This document shows positions 1-8,575 of a stretch of 64,000 nucleotides of DNA, piece by piece; the stretch's first letter is position 1; every line of letters starts with the position of its first letter. Under the pieces are notes generated by a model, which was given only the letters and a program-made list of their open reading frames with translations, searched no databases and had not been told where the DNA came from. This DNA comes from Glaciecola sp964621345 (lineage in GTDB: Bacteria > Pseudomonadota > Gammaproteobacteria > Enterobacterales > Alteromonadaceae). The stretch covers positions 1 through 64,000 of the forward strand of contig CAZUON010000009.1 of assembly GCA_964621345.1 (NCBI GenBank), given 5' to 3'. The position numbers and the translations under genes were made by a program.

Positions 1-50
1 ACGGACTGTTAATCCGCAGGTCCCCCGTTCGAGTCGGGGAGGGGGAGCCA
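1..50 (+). tRNA. tRNA-Asn (GUU), 3' portion only
   Basis: The window opens inside a tRNA. The anticodon stem-loop with GTT at positions 8-10, the variable region, the T-arm with GTTCGAGTC, and a 3' end with an encoded CCA at 48-50 are all visible. The D-arm and 5' acceptor strand lie outside the window. The anticodon reads asparagine codons. More tRNA genes may lie upstream, but this cannot be seen. Confidence 0.9.
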
Positions 51-420
51 TCATGCTAGACAACCTTTGCAATATTCTCAGTACTCCAAGCTAAAACAAC
101 TCATAAATAAATATTCAACAAACCCTTTGTTCGAAGATATCGCGTCCCCTACTTTCATTACTGTTCATTTTAATCAGCAGATTTTAATCTTAATCAATAC
201 ATCTACACATATAACGTGTTGTGTAATGTAAGTGAAAAAGCGATAATTCTTACATTCAACGTATGTGCTTTTTTTCATGCTTTTACGTTAAATCTTTGCA
301 CCTAGAATGTTGGTGCACTAATGCAATGCGTTTATGTCATTACGACATTATTTATTAGTAGGCTTGTTATTAGTAAAATTGATAATTTGATTCTCGATTA
401 AAAGGTTCCCGTGCCACCCA
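51..420. other. Intergenic region between tRNA-Asn and rsxA
   Basis: No convincing gene is visible in these 370 bases; the short antisense frame overlapping the rsxA start is a shadow. A loose A-rich/T-rich stem near 233-276 ending in a run of seven T could terminate the tRNA transcript. A perfect 6-bp inverted repeat lies at 297-317. The region must also hold the rsx promoter, but no clean -35/-10 pair stands out. Confidence 0.5.
297..317. repeat. Inverted repeat upstream of rsxA
   Basis: TGCACC at 297-302 is followed, after nine bases, by its reverse complement GGTGCA at 312-317. This lies about 100 bases upstream of the rsxA start. The half-sites resemble NtrC sites, but the spacing is four bases longer than the usual NtrC site, so the binding protein is unknown. 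It may be an operator or chance. Confidence 0.3.
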
Positions 421-999
421 ATGATAGAAATATTACTGCTTCTTCTTAGTACCGTTTTGGTCAACAATTTTGTTTTGGTGCAGTTTTTAGGCTTGTGTCC
501 ATTTATGGGTGTTTCTGGGAAACTCGAAACCGCCATGGGTATGTCTATGGCAACCACCTTTGTTTTGACTGTTGCCTCTATGAGCAGTTATTTGGTTGAA
601 TCTTATATTCTTCAGCCCTTAGGCATTGAATATTTGCGTACGTTAAGTTTCATCTTGGTGATTGCCGTTGTCGTGCAATTTACGGAAATGGTAGTACGAA
701 AAACCAGTCCGAGCTTGTATCGTCTACTCGGAATCTTCCTACCTCTTATCACGACAAATTGTGCTGTGCTAGGTGTGGCCTTGCTGAACACCACCAAACA
801 ACATAATTTTTTAGAATCGATTGTGTATGGTTTTGGCGCTGCAGTGGGTTTCTCTTTTGTCCTTATTCTTTTTTCGGCCATGCGCGAGCGTCTTACCGCT
901 GCTGATGTCCCTATGCCTTTTAAAGGCGCTTCTATCGCGATGATCACAGCGGGCCTTATGTCGCTGGCCTTCATGGGATTCACAGGGCTCATCAAATGA
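421..999 (+). CDS. rsxA: Electron transport complex subunit RsxA (RnfA)
   Basis: This 192-residue protein is an integral inner-membrane subunit of the Rsx/Rnf complex, which moves electrons between NADH and ferredoxin-type carriers coupled to ion flux. In E. coli the complex also re-reduces SoxR. The N-terminal signature LVNNFVLVQFLGLCPFMG and about six membrane segments are typical of RnfA, and the length matches the family. It is the first gene of rsxABCDGE-nth and overlaps rsxB by four bases (ATGA). An AAAAGG about 15 bases upstream is a rather distant ribosome binding site. Identification is firm; physiological direction of electron flow is inferred. Confidence 0.97.
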   Translation: MIEILLLLLSTVLVNNFVLVQFLGLCPFMGVSGKLETAMGMSMATTFVLTVASMSSYLVESYILQPLGIEYLRTLSFILVIAVVVQFTEMVVRKTSPSLYRLLGIFLPLITTNCAVLGVALLNTTKQHNFLESIVYGFGAAVGFSFVLILFSAMRERLTAADVPMPFKGASIAMITAGLMSLAFMGFTGLIK

Positions 1000-1565
1000 G
1001 TTTGACCATTATTGCTATTGTTATTGTGTCGTTTATCGCCCTAGTGTTTGGTGCCTTACTCGCCTATGCGTCCATTCGCTTTAAAGTCGAGAGCGACCCT
1101 TTAGTCGAACAAATCGATCATATATTGCCACAAACCCAATGCGGGCAATGTGGTTACCCAGGTTGCCGTCCTTACGCTGAAGCTATTGCTAATGGCGATG
1201 AGATAAATAAATGCCCACCGGGCGGCGAAGCCACCATTAAAGAGCTCTCAGAGCTAATGGGCGTAGATGCAAAGCCTCTCGATGCAGCACATGGGACGGA
1301 AGATATTAAAAAGGTCGCCTTTATTCGTGAGGACGAATGTATCGGTTGTACTAAGTGTATTCAAGCTTGCCCTGTTGACGCTATTTTGGGTGCCGCAAAG
1401 CATATGCATACCGTCATTATTGATGAGTGCACAGGTTGTGATTTATGCGTAGACCCCTGCCCTGTTGATTGCATAGATATGGTGCCGCTTAACACAAGCA
1501 GTGAAGCTTGGCAGTGGGATTTTAAGCGCGTGCCAGTTGGCGACATCGCCATTAAGCAGGTATAG
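996..1565 (+). CDS. rsxB: Electron transport complex subunit RsxB (RnfB), Fe-S protein
   Basis: This 189-residue iron-sulfur subunit of the Rsx complex relays electrons to RsxC. An N-terminal membrane anchor (about residues 4-26) precedes a Fe-S domain with Cys49, Cys52, Cys57 and Cys73 (CGQCGYPGC motif). Two [4Fe-4S] ferredoxin clusters follow at Cys115/118/121/125 and Cys145/148/151/155. All cluster ligands are intact and the length is that of E. coli RsxB. The start overlaps the rsxA stop (ATGA), which favours translational coupling. Confidence 0.97.
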   Translation: MSLTIIAIVIVSFIALVFGALLAYASIRFKVESDPLVEQIDHILPQTQCGQCGYPGCRPYAEAIANGDEINKCPPGGEATIKELSELMGVDAKPLDAAHGTEDIKKVAFIREDECIGCTKCIQACPVDAILGAAKHMHTVIIDECTGCDLCVDPCPVDCIDMVPLNTSSEAWQWDFKRVPVGDIAIKQV

Positions 1566-1573
1566 GAACGTAA

Positions 1574-3511
1574 ATGTTTGCTGACTACGACCAAATAATG
1601 GAACGTTTATCTACACAGGCTCTGTGGGATTTTCCAGGGGGAGTGCATCCTCAAGAACACAAGTCACTCTCTAATCAAGGTGAAATCCAGCGTTTATCGT
1701 TGCCTGAAGTATTATACATCCCAATAAAGCAGCACATTGGTGTGCATGGCGAGCTCATTGTTCGCGTTGGTGAACAGGTAAGAAAAGGCCAACCTCTTAC
1801 AATTAGTGATAATGCCTTTGCCGTTCCTGTTCACGCATCAAGCTCTGGGGAAGTCATCGCAATTGAAGAACATGTTGCTGCACATCCCTCTGGTATGAAA
1901 GAAATGACCATTGTAATTCAGGTCGATGGCTTAGACACTCCATACGAATTTGAACCCATGTCTGACTATACCAAACGCAGCCAAGAGGAAATTGTAGGCG
2001 CTATCTGCAAAGCGGGTATTAGCGGCATGGGCGGCGCTGGCTTTCCAAGCCATTTAAAATCAGATAACGTCAAACCCATCGAATTTTTAATTATCAATGG
2101 TATCGAGTGCGAGCCTTATATCACATCAGATGACAGACTGATGCGCGAACATGCCTGGCAAATTCGTCAAGGCATCGATATTTTGTTTCATATACTGCAA
2201 CCAAAACAAGTCTTGATCGCGGTTGAAGATAACAAACCTGAAGCACTAGCAACCATGTCAATTGCTTGCCAACAGCAAGACAACTACCACGTTATTAGCG
2301 TCCCAACTAAATATCCAGCAGGAGGCGAAAAGCAGCTTATTCAAGTGTTGACCTCAAGAGAAGTGCCGGCAAGCGGCTTACCCGTAGACGTTGGCTGCTT
2401 GATGTACAACGTGGGTACCTGTTATGCCATTGCCGATGCTGTGATGGAGGGAAAGCCTCTTATTGAACGGGTTGTTACCATAACCGGAAAGGCGGTGAAC
2501 AAAGCGCAAAATGTATGGGCACGTATTGGTAGCCCAGTGAAACATTTATTAACCCATGCTGAGTATCAGAGCGAACAACAAGACTATCCACGCGTAATCA
2601 TGGGCGGGCCCATGATGGGCTTTACCTTAAGTTCAGTGCAGATACCGGTAGTTAAAATTACCAACTGTTTATTGCTACCCGCGAAACGTGAACTACCTTT
2701 AGTTGAAGATGAAAGAGCTTGTATTCGTTGCTCAGCTTGTGCCGATGCCTGTCCGGTATCATTACTTCCGCAGCAAATGTTTTGGCACAGCAAAGCAAAA
2801 GAATATGACAAAGCACAGGAATATAACCTGTTTGATTGTATAGAGTGCGGAGCATGTGCTTATGTATGCCCCAGTGAAATACCTCTGGTGCATTATTACA
2901 GGAAAGCTAAAGCAGATATTCGCCAACAGGCCCTAGAGAAAGAAAAAGCAGAAAAAGCCCGTATTCGTTTTGAAGCCCGCAATGCTCGCTTGCTAGCCGA
3001 TAAAGAAGCGCGGGAAGAAAAACATCGCTTAGCGGCCCAAGCTCGACAAAAAGCGATGAAAAGTGACGGCGGCGCTGCAAAAGATAAAATCTCAGCAGCG
3101 CTTGAGAGAGCGAAAGCAAAAAAAGCCGCGATGGCGCAAAAAGCTCAACAGCAAACTGTACCAGCTGAAGATATCAGCCAGCCAGAGTCGGCTGCACAAG
3201 ACAAAGCAATACAAGACACAGTAAACAATACGACAAATAATGATGCTAAAAAGCTGAGTAATGAAGACGCACAAGCCCCTGAGCTTGACGATAAAAAAGC
3301 GAAAGTTGCTGCGGCAATTGCTCGGGCTAAAGCCAAAAAAGCAGAACTTGCTGCCGCTAAACAAGCCCCTGCTAAAGAGCCAGCTGAAAAAGCACATGAC
3401 AAGGCACCTGTCAGTAAGAAAGGACCAGCTAGCAAAAGAAAAGCCGCCAAAACAACTAAGCGCAAAAAGCCAGTTAGTAAGGCTAAGGGAAAGAAAACAA
3501 CTGATGACTAA
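1574..3511 (+). CDS. rsxC: Electron transport complex subunit RsxC (RnfC)
   Basis: This 645-residue peripheral subunit of the Rsx complex carries the NADH/FMN-binding region and two [4Fe-4S] clusters. The Fe-S ligands are Cys383/386/389/393 and Cys422/425/428/432. The glycine-rich stretch GISGMGGAGFPSH is the expected nucleotide/FMN-binding region. From about residue 450 the protein becomes a long Ala/Lys/Glu-rich tail. It contains two related segments (around ISAALERAKAKKAAMAQKAQ and VAAAIARAKAKKAELAAAK) and ends in a strongly basic stretch. Such tails are common and variable in gammaproteobacterial RsxC. It starts 8 bases after rsxB and overlaps rsxD. Confidence 0.96.
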   Translation: MFADYDQIMERLSTQALWDFPGGVHPQEHKSLSNQGEIQRLSLPEVLYIPIKQHIGVHGELIVRVGEQVRKGQPLTISDNAFAVPVHASSSGEVIAIEEHVAAHPSGMKEMTIVIQVDGLDTPYEFEPMSDYTKRSQEEIVGAICKAGISGMGGAGFPSHLKSDNVKPIEFLIINGIECEPYITSDDRLMREHAWQIRQGIDILFHILQPKQVLIAVEDNKPEALATMSIACQQQDNYHVISVPTKYPAGGEKQLIQVLTSREVPASGLPVDVGCLMYNVGTCYAIADAVMEGKPLIERVVTITGKAVNKAQNVWARIGSPVKHLLTHAEYQSEQQDYPRVIMGGPMMGFTLSSVQIPVVKITNCLLLPAKRELPLVEDERACIRCSACADACPVSLLPQQMFWHSKAKEYDKAQEYNLFDCIECGACAYVCPSEIPLVHYYRKAKADIRQQALEKEKAEKARIRFEARNARLLADKEAREEKHRLAAQARQKAMKSDGGAAKDKISAALERAKAKKAAMAQKAQQQTVPAEDISQPESAAQDKAIQDTVNNTTNNDAKKLSNEDAQAPELDDKKAKVAAAIARAKAKKAELAAAKQAPAKEPAEKAHDKAPVSKKGPASKRKAAKTTKRKKPVSKAKGKKTTDD

Positions 3512-4592
3512 ACTGAATGTAGCAAGCTCACCTCATCATCATAATATGCGCGATACTGGCCAAGTAATGCGTTTGGTGATGTATGCCTGTATTCCGGGCA
3601 TTGCTTTGCAATGTTGGTTTTTTGGCATTGGCGTGCTAATTCAAGTTGCCTTAGGCATTGTCACTGCTGTTGTTAGCGAAGCCTTAATTGTAGAACTACG
3701 TAAAAAAAATACAGAGCGCGTGGTTAAAGATTCAAGTGCCGCACTTGCCGGCTTGCTACTTGGGATCAGTATTCCGCCACTAGCACCATGGTGGATAGTG
3801 GTCATAGGTAGCTTTTTTGCTATTGCAATTGTAAAACAAGCCTACGGTGGGCTTGGCTTCAATATGTTTAACCCGGCCATGGCCGCTTATGTCATGTTAC
3901 TTATCTCCTTTCCGGTGCAAATGACCGCATGGTTGCCGCCTGAAGGCTTAGCTCAGCAGAGTTTTAGTAATATTGATGCCATTTATGCAATTTTTGCTGG
4001 GTTTACTGTAGAAGGCTACAGCATTGCGCAATTGAGGGTGGGATACGACGGTATTACCATGGCAACACCACTTGACCATGTAAAGACCAGCTTGGTAGAG
4101 GGTTATACCGTGGGTGAAGCATTGCAGAGCAATATATTTTCTGGTGCTTGGGGAGTGGGATGGAGTTATATCTCGCTGGCTTATTTAGCCGGAGGGCTGG
4201 TGTTATTAAAACTTAAAGTCATCAACTGGCATATTCCCGTGAGCATGCTCGGTGGCGCGATGATTGTTGCTATTTTCTTTAACCTTGTAGATGGCTCACA
4301 GTTTGGCTCAGGTCTGTTTCACTTACTCAATGGTTCGCTCATTGTCGGTGCATTTTTTATTGCTACCGACCCCGTCTCAGCGGCAACAACGAATCGTGGC
4401 CGTTTAATATTTGGTGCAGCGATTGGCATGTGGGTAATTATTATTCGTACTTGGGGCAACTACCCTGATGCCGTCGCCTTTTCAGTGTTATTGCTAAATA
4501 TGGCGGTACCGCTTATTGATTACTACACAAGACCTCGCACCTATGGACACCGTGTAAAAAACGCATCTTCATCAACTAAGGATGTGCACTAA
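3504..4592 (+). CDS. rsxD: Electron transport complex subunit RsxD (RnfD)
   Basis: This 362-residue membrane subunit of the Rsx complex carries covalently bound FMN. The motif PVSAATTNRGR near the C-terminus is the flavinylation region of RnfD/NqrB-type proteins. Several membrane helices fill the rest. The open frame extends 81 codons further upstream inside rsxC, but that part is an out-of-frame copy of the rsxC basic tail. The ATG at 3504, overlapping the rsxC stop by 8 bases, gives the usual family length and N-terminus. Confidence 0.95.
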   Translation: MTKLNVASSPHHHNMRDTGQVMRLVMYACIPGIALQCWFFGIGVLIQVALGIVTAVVSEALIVELRKKNTERVVKDSSAALAGLLLGISIPPLAPWWIVVIGSFFAIAIVKQAYGGLGFNMFNPAMAAYVMLLISFPVQMTAWLPPEGLAQQSFSNIDAIYAIFAGFTVEGYSIAQLRVGYDGITMATPLDHVKTSLVEGYTVGEALQSNIFSGAWGVGWSYISLAYLAGGLVLLKLKVINWHIPVSMLGGAMIVAIFFNLVDGSQFGSGLFHLLNGSLIVGAFFIATDPVSAATTNRGRLIFGAAIGMWVIIIRTWGNYPDAVAFSVLLLNMAVPLIDYYTRPRTYGHRVKNASSSTKDVH

Positions 4593-4593
4593 G

Positions 4594-5253
4594 ATGATGA
4601 AATATATAGGTAAAAATGGTGGCATTCTCGCGGGCTTCGCATTTGCTACTACCGCATTGATTGCACTGACTTTTTACGCAACAAAAGACACCATCGCTCT
4701 GGCCAAAGAAAGACAATTGCTAACAGTATTGAATACCTTGGTAGAAGAAGATGCTCACGACAATGAGCTACATAGCGACTGCATCGTGGTTGCACCTAGC
4801 CCTTTGTTAGGCGAACAACCGCAACGTATTTTTAGAGCAAGACAAAACGAGCAAAACATCGCAGCGATTATTGAAACCACGGCTACCGATGGCTACAGCG
4901 GCGATATCAATATAGTGGTTGCAATAAGTCCAGAGGAAACGGTACTAGGAGCCAGGGTTGTTGGGCATAAAGAGACCCCTGGATTGGGTGACAAAATAGA
5001 TCTGCGCGTGAGCGACTGGATTTTGTCCTTTGAAGGCATCCCCTACTCCGAGCAAAATGCTGAGCGCTGGCAAGTCAAAAAAGACGGGGGTCAATTTGAT
5101 CAATTTACCGGCGCTACGATTACTCCTCGAGCAGTGATTAATGCGATCAAGAATGCAGCAGTTTATCTTGGCCAAAACCGGAGGAGTATTTTTGATACCC
5201 CATCAAATTGTTTGGAGCTTCAAGATACGATGCCGGAGACAAGCGATGAGTGA
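4594..5253 (+). CDS. rsxG: Electron transport complex subunit RsxG (RnfG)
   Basis: This periplasm-facing flavoprotein of the Rsx complex has about 219 residues. An N-terminal membrane anchor (roughly residues 7-27) precedes an FMN-binding domain. The motif FTGAT carries the threonine (Thr175 in this numbering) that is flavinylated in the family. Three possible starts are close together (4582, 4594, 4597). AAGGA at about 4577-4581 abuts the first and is well spaced for the second, so 4594 was preferred. The 3' end overlaps rsxE (ATGAGTGA). Confidence 0.94.
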   Translation: MMKYIGKNGGILAGFAFATTALIALTFYATKDTIALAKERQLLTVLNTLVEEDAHDNELHSDCIVVAPSPLLGEQPQRIFRARQNEQNIAAIIETTATDGYSGDINIVVAISPEETVLGARVVGHKETPGLGDKIDLRVSDWILSFEGIPYSEQNAERWQVKKDGGQFDQFTGATITPRAVINAIKNAAVYLGQNRRSIFDTPSNCLELQDTMPETSDE

Positions 5254-5944
5254 ATATAAAACGCTAAGTATGCAAGGGCTGTGGAAAAACAATCCTGCTT
5301 TGGTTCAGCTTCTAGGTTTATGTCCCTTATTAGCAGTAACGGGTACGGTTGTGAACGGCTTAGGGCTCGGCCTTGCCACCACCTTAGTATTGTTAGGCTC
5401 GAATATTACGGTATCTTTAGTGCGTAACTTTGTGCCAAACGAAATCCGTATTCCTATTTTTGTAATGGTCATAGCGGCATTTGTGACGGTGGTTGAACTT
5501 GTTATGCATGCCTACACCTTTGAGCTTTATCAGGCCTTAGGTATATTTATTCCACTGATTGTGACCAACTGTGCAATCATTGGTCGAGCAGAGGCTTACG
5601 CATCAAAGAACCCAGTACAGTTTGCCGCCTTCGACGGCTTTGCAATGGGGCTTGGGTTTACGTTTATTTTGGTCGTGTTAGGTGCTATGCGAGAGTTGCT
5701 TGGTTACGGCACATTACTCTCGGGTGCCGATTTACTGTTAGGCGATTGGGCAAAAATGTTAACAATACAAGTATTTAGTACCGAGTCGAACTTTTTACTA
5801 GCAATCCTCCCGCCAGGCGCATTTTTAGGTATGGGCTTACTCATTGCGGCAAAGAATATTATTGACGATGTGATATCAAAGCGCGAAGCGCAAGCGAATA
5901 AAAAAGTGGTACAGCGAGCTCGCGTTACAGGGACTGAAATATGA
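5246..5944 (+). CDS. rsxE: Electron transport complex subunit RsxE (RnfE)
   Basis: This 232-residue integral membrane subunit is paralogous to RsxA, with about six transmembrane helices and the LVQLLGLCPLLAVTG signature near the N-terminus. The frame is open 35 codons further upstream within rsxG. The ATG at 5246, overlapping the rsxG stop, restores the normal RnfE N-terminus. The stop overlaps the start of nth (ATGA at 5941-5944), so nth is co-transcribed, as in E. coli. Confidence 0.95.
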   Translation: MSEYKTLSMQGLWKNNPALVQLLGLCPLLAVTGTVVNGLGLGLATTLVLLGSNITVSLVRNFVPNEIRIPIFVMVIAAFVTVVELVMHAYTFELYQALGIFIPLIVTNCAIIGRAEAYASKNPVQFAAFDGFAMGLGFTFILVVLGAMRELLGYGTLLSGADLLLGDWAKMLTIQVFSTESNFLLAILPPGAFLGMGLLIAAKNIIDDVISKREAQANKKVVQRARVTGTEI

Positions 5945-6573
5945 ACAAGCAAAAGCGTTTTGAAATACTTTCTCGTCTGAGAGAAAACAACCCTAATCCC
6001 AAAACCGAATTGAATTATAGCAATGCCTTTGAGTTACTTATAGCGGTAATACTCTCTGCTCAAGCGACCGATGTAGGTGTGAATAAAGCCACCGACAAAC
6101 TCTTTCCTGTGGCAAACACTCCTCAAGCTATTTTTGACTTAGGTCTAGAAGGTCTCAAATCGTATATAAAAACGATTGGTTTATTCAACTCAAAAGCAAA
6201 AAATGTTATCGAAACCTGCCGAATTCTTGTTGAAAAATACGACTCGGTCGTCCCTGAAAATCGTGAAGCGTTAGAGGCCCTCCCCGGCGTTGGTCGAAAA
6301 ACTGCGAATGTTGTATTAAATACCGCATTTGGCTGGCCTACCATAGCCGTGGACACCCACATTTACCGTGTAAGCAACCGCACTAAGCTAGCAATGGGTA
6401 AAACGGTTGAGAAAGTTGAACAGAAGCTTATTAAAGTTATTCCTGCTGAGTTTAAAGTTGATGTGCATCATTGGCTAATACTGCATGGCAGGTACACATG
6501 TATTGCTCGAAAGCCGCGTTGTGGCTCATGCATTATTGAAGACTTGTGTGAGTTTAAGGATAAAACAGATTAA
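5941..6573 (+). CDS. nth: Endonuclease III (DNA glycosylase/AP lyase)
   Basis: This 210-residue base-excision repair enzyme removes oxidised pyrimidines and cleaves at the abasic site. The helix-hairpin-helix LPGVGRKTA carries the catalytic Lys120, and Asp138 lies in VDTHIYRV. The [4Fe-4S] ligands are Cys187, Cys194, Cys197 and Cys203, with the same numbering as the E. coli enzyme. It is the last gene of the rsx operon. A decayed partial copy of a diverged nth lies 130 bases downstream. Confidence 0.97.
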   Translation: MNKQKRFEILSRLRENNPNPKTELNYSNAFELLIAVILSAQATDVGVNKATDKLFPVANTPQAIFDLGLEGLKSYIKTIGLFNSKAKNVIETCRILVEKYDSVVPENREALEALPGVGRKTANVVLNTAFGWPTIAVDTHIYRVSNRTKLAMGKTVEKVEQKLIKVIPAEFKVDVHHWLILHGRYTCIARKPRCGSCIIEDLCEFKDKTD

Positions 6574-6609
6574 TATTTAAACCGCTGTGAGCAAAAAGCG
6601 GAATAAGCC

Positions 6610-6642
6610 TGTCATCCCATCGTGCTCTCGGACGGGAGATCT
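6610..6642. repeat. Dispersed palindromic repeat, copy 1
   Basis: The sequence begins TGTCATCCC and ends GGGAGATCT with a degenerate middle, an imperfect hairpin. It resembles the short TGTCAYYCC...GGRATCTC intergenic palindromes scattered through many marine gammaproteobacteria. A related copy lies at 6823-6850, and a different type flanks the N run near 9509-9718. Confidence 0.5.
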
Positions 6643-6707
6643 AATAAACAACTGTGAAAATTATTAGATGTCATAATGATGAACTGCGTAATCTACTTTG
6701 ATTATCT

Positions 6708-6788
6708 TTTGGCTGGCCGACGATTGCGGTAAATACTCACATCTTCCGCGTATCGAACCGCACTAAATTTGCGATGGGAAAAAACGGA
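6708..6788 (+). pseudogene. Fragment of a second, diverged nth gene
   Basis: Reading from 6708 gives FGWPTIAVNTHIFRVSNRTK followed by FAMGKNG. This closely matches residues 130-155 of the adjacent Nth, around its active-site aspartate. The aspartate itself is changed to Asn, and the nucleotide sequence differs at many third positions. The frame then loses similarity and has no start, so it cannot encode an enzyme. The divergence suggests it came from another lineage's nth, for example through replacement recombination, rather than from a fresh local duplication. Confidence 0.75.
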
Positions 6789-6822
6789 ATAGCCCGTCTA
6801 CCACCTTTAACGAATGCTCACC

Positions 6823-6850
6823 TGTCACCATCGCGAAAGCGGTGATCTCC
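6823..6850. repeat. Dispersed palindromic repeat, copy 2
   Basis: TGTCACC and GGTGATCTCC arms enclose a CGCGAAAGC centre, forming a stem-loop. It is related to the copy at 6610-6642 and sits just after the nth fragment. The pair may mark the ends of a past recombination event. The repeat carries no protein signal. Confidence 0.5.
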
Positions 6851-7024
6851 TAACAACGAGGAAGAAGTCTCGGAGCCTTTAGGATTCTAGTGGCTGCTAT
6901 CAGCGTCATTGCGGATATTTGAATGTGATCTAGGACTATTTTTGGGTATTTATTGAGCACCAAAAACTACGTGGGTTGCATTCCGATAGCCATTAATCAT
7001 ATTGATTCTAAAATTAAAGTCTAT

Positions 7025-8041
7025 TTACACAAACCAGTGTCGTGTTCGATTCGCAAACCACACAAGTGACAACATTACCGGCACTTCAACTAGCACACCT
7101 ACAACGGTAGCAAGTGCCGCCCCTGAATGAAGTCCAAAGAGTGAAATAGCGACAGCCACCGCTAGTTCAAAGAAATTAGATGTGCCAATCATACAGGCGG
7201 GTGCGGCCACGTTGTGGGGTAGTTTCATGCGTTTAGCCATGTAATAGGCAATCGCAAAAATACCGTAAGTCTGTATAAGTAGTGGAATTGCTATTAACAC
7301 GATAGCTTCGGGCTTAGATAAAATAGTTTCAGCCTGAAAACCAAACAGTAATACGACTGTGGTCAGTAAACCAATAATTGACCATGGCTTCAGTTTGGCA
7401 AGTAATGCGTCTATTTTTGAGCAGTCATTTCCGTTTTCCAGCTTTTTACGGGTTAACGCTCCTGCTATCAAAGGAACAAGTACATAAAGCACCACCGACA
7501 ACAGCAAGGTGTCCCACGGGACAGTAATATCGGTTACGCCAAGGAGTAAACCTGCAATAGGTGCAAAGGCAAAAATCATAATGATGTCATTTATAGACAC
7601 CTGAACTAATGTGTAATTAGGGTCACCTTTCGTCATTTGGCTCCACACGAACACCATCGCCGTGCAGGGTGCGACACCAAGTAAAATCATACCTGCGATA
7701 TATTCGGTTGCTGTTTCAGGGTCAACCCAATCAGCAAACAACACTTTGAAAAATAACCAACCAAGAAATGCCATGGTGAAAGGCTTAATTAACCAATTAA
7801 TAACCAAGGTCAAGGCTAAACCTTTGGGCTTTTTACCAACATCTTTAATAGATGAAAAATCAATTTGCACCATCATTGGGTAAATCATTAACCAAATAAG
7901 CACCGCAATGACCACATTCACATGTGCAAATTCAAGTGTAGCAATCACAGCAAAAGTATCAGGCACAACTGTGCCAACAATAATGCCAACTATGATCGCA
8001 AGGCCAACCCATACCGATAAATAACGTTCGAATAATCCCAT
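7025..8041 (-). CDS. acr3: Arsenite efflux permease, ACR3 family
   Basis: This 338-residue inner-membrane transporter exports arsenite. About ten membrane helices are visible. The conserved cysteine lies in MILLGVAPCTAMV, and a helix-buried glutamate sits in SNFFELAVAVAIS, both hallmarks of ACR3 rather than the unrelated ArsB fold. A strong TAAGGAG ribosome binding site precedes the ATG. It is the last gene of arsR-arsC-acr3 and would export the arsenite made by ArsC. Many annotations call this family arsB. Confidence 0.93.
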   Translation of the reverse strand: MGLFERYLSVWVGLAIIVGIIVGTVVPDTFAVIATLEFAHVNVVIAVLIWLMIYPMMVQIDFSSIKDVGKKPKGLALTLVINWLIKPFTMAFLGWLFFKVLFADWVDPETATEYIAGMILLGVAPCTAMVFVWSQMTKGDPNYTLVQVSINDIIMIFAFAPIAGLLLGVTDITVPWDTLLLSVVLYVLVPLIAGALTRKKLENGNDCSKIDALLAKLKPWSIIGLLTTVVLLFGFQAETILSKPEAIVLIAIPLLIQTYGIFAIAYYMAKRMKLPHNVAAPACMIGTSNFFELAVAVAISLFGLHSGAALATVVGVLVEVPVMLSLVWFANRTRHWFV

Positions 8042-8090
8042 GATTAACTCCTTAGAATGACCTTTGGCATGCTGGTATCTTGTTTCGTCA

Positions 8091-8561
8091 TCAAAAAGCG
8101 CCTATTGCAGCAAGGGCTGACTTTAGCGCGCCTTTATCTAGCTTTTGTTCTGCGATATTTTTAAGCTTTTGAACTCGCTCAGCTATTTCATCAATACAGG
8201 CTAAAAACGCTTTTTCTATTTGTGCTTCATCACCTTTGATTTTAGATGGGTCACTTAAGCCCCAATGAACCTTTAGGCTATTACCAAAATACAAGGGACA
8301 GGTTTCGCCTGCGGCAGAATCACATACCGTTATTACAACATCGGGTTGAAAACTTTCAAAATCATCCCACGATTGGCTCTTTAGACCGTCAACGGCATAG
8401 CCTGTTTGCGAAAGATACCTTAGCGACAAGGGGTGCACCTCCCCAACGGGTTGACTACCTGCACTTTTTGCCTGAATAACGCCCCCCGCACTTTGCCTAG
8501 TAATGGCCTCAGATAAAATGCTTCTGCATCGGTTATGTGTACAAATATAGAGAATTTTCAT
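8091..8561 (-). CDS. arsC: Arsenate reductase, thioredoxin/LMW-phosphatase type
   Basis: This 156-residue cytoplasmic enzyme reduces arsenate to arsenite for export. It belongs to the low-molecular-weight phosphatase fold. The P-loop CTHNRCRS has nucleophile Cys7, and two further cysteines at 80 and 88 (VCDSAAGETCP) match the thioredoxin-coupled cysteine relay of the pI258-type enzymes. AAGG lies upstream of the ATG. It sits 14 bases after arsR and 49 bases before acr3. Confidence 0.92.
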   Translation of the reverse strand: MKILYICTHNRCRSILSEAITRQSAGGVIQAKSAGSQPVGEVHPLSLRYLSQTGYAVDGLKSQSWDDFESFQPDVVITVCDSAAGETCPLYFGNSLKVHWGLSDPSKIKGDEAQIEKAFLACIDEIAERVQKLKNIAEQKLDKGALKSALAAIGAF

Positions 8562-8575
8562 GTATTGACCTTAAT

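Larger units (their letters stand above)
6574..7024. other. Intergenic region with nth remnant and palindromic repeats
   Basis: These 451 bases separate nth from the convergent acr3 gene. They hold two degenerate copies of a palindromic repeat (6610-6642, 6823-6850) on either side of a short fragment homologous to nth. There is also a small hairpin right after nth (CCGCT/AGCGG around 6582-6601). No intact gene and no convincing T-tract terminator is visible from about 6851 to 7024. Confidence 0.6.

Noticed and set aside
297..317. NtrC-like site upstream of rsxA
   Set aside because: The half-sites TGCACC and GGTGCA match, but the whole dyad is 21 bases rather than 17, and there is no sigma-54 promoter beside it. 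Kept only as an unassigned inverted repeat.
3261..3503. N-terminal extension of RsxD
   Set aside because: It is the rsxC basic tail read in another frame; family alignment and the overlapping ATG at 3504 fix the true start.
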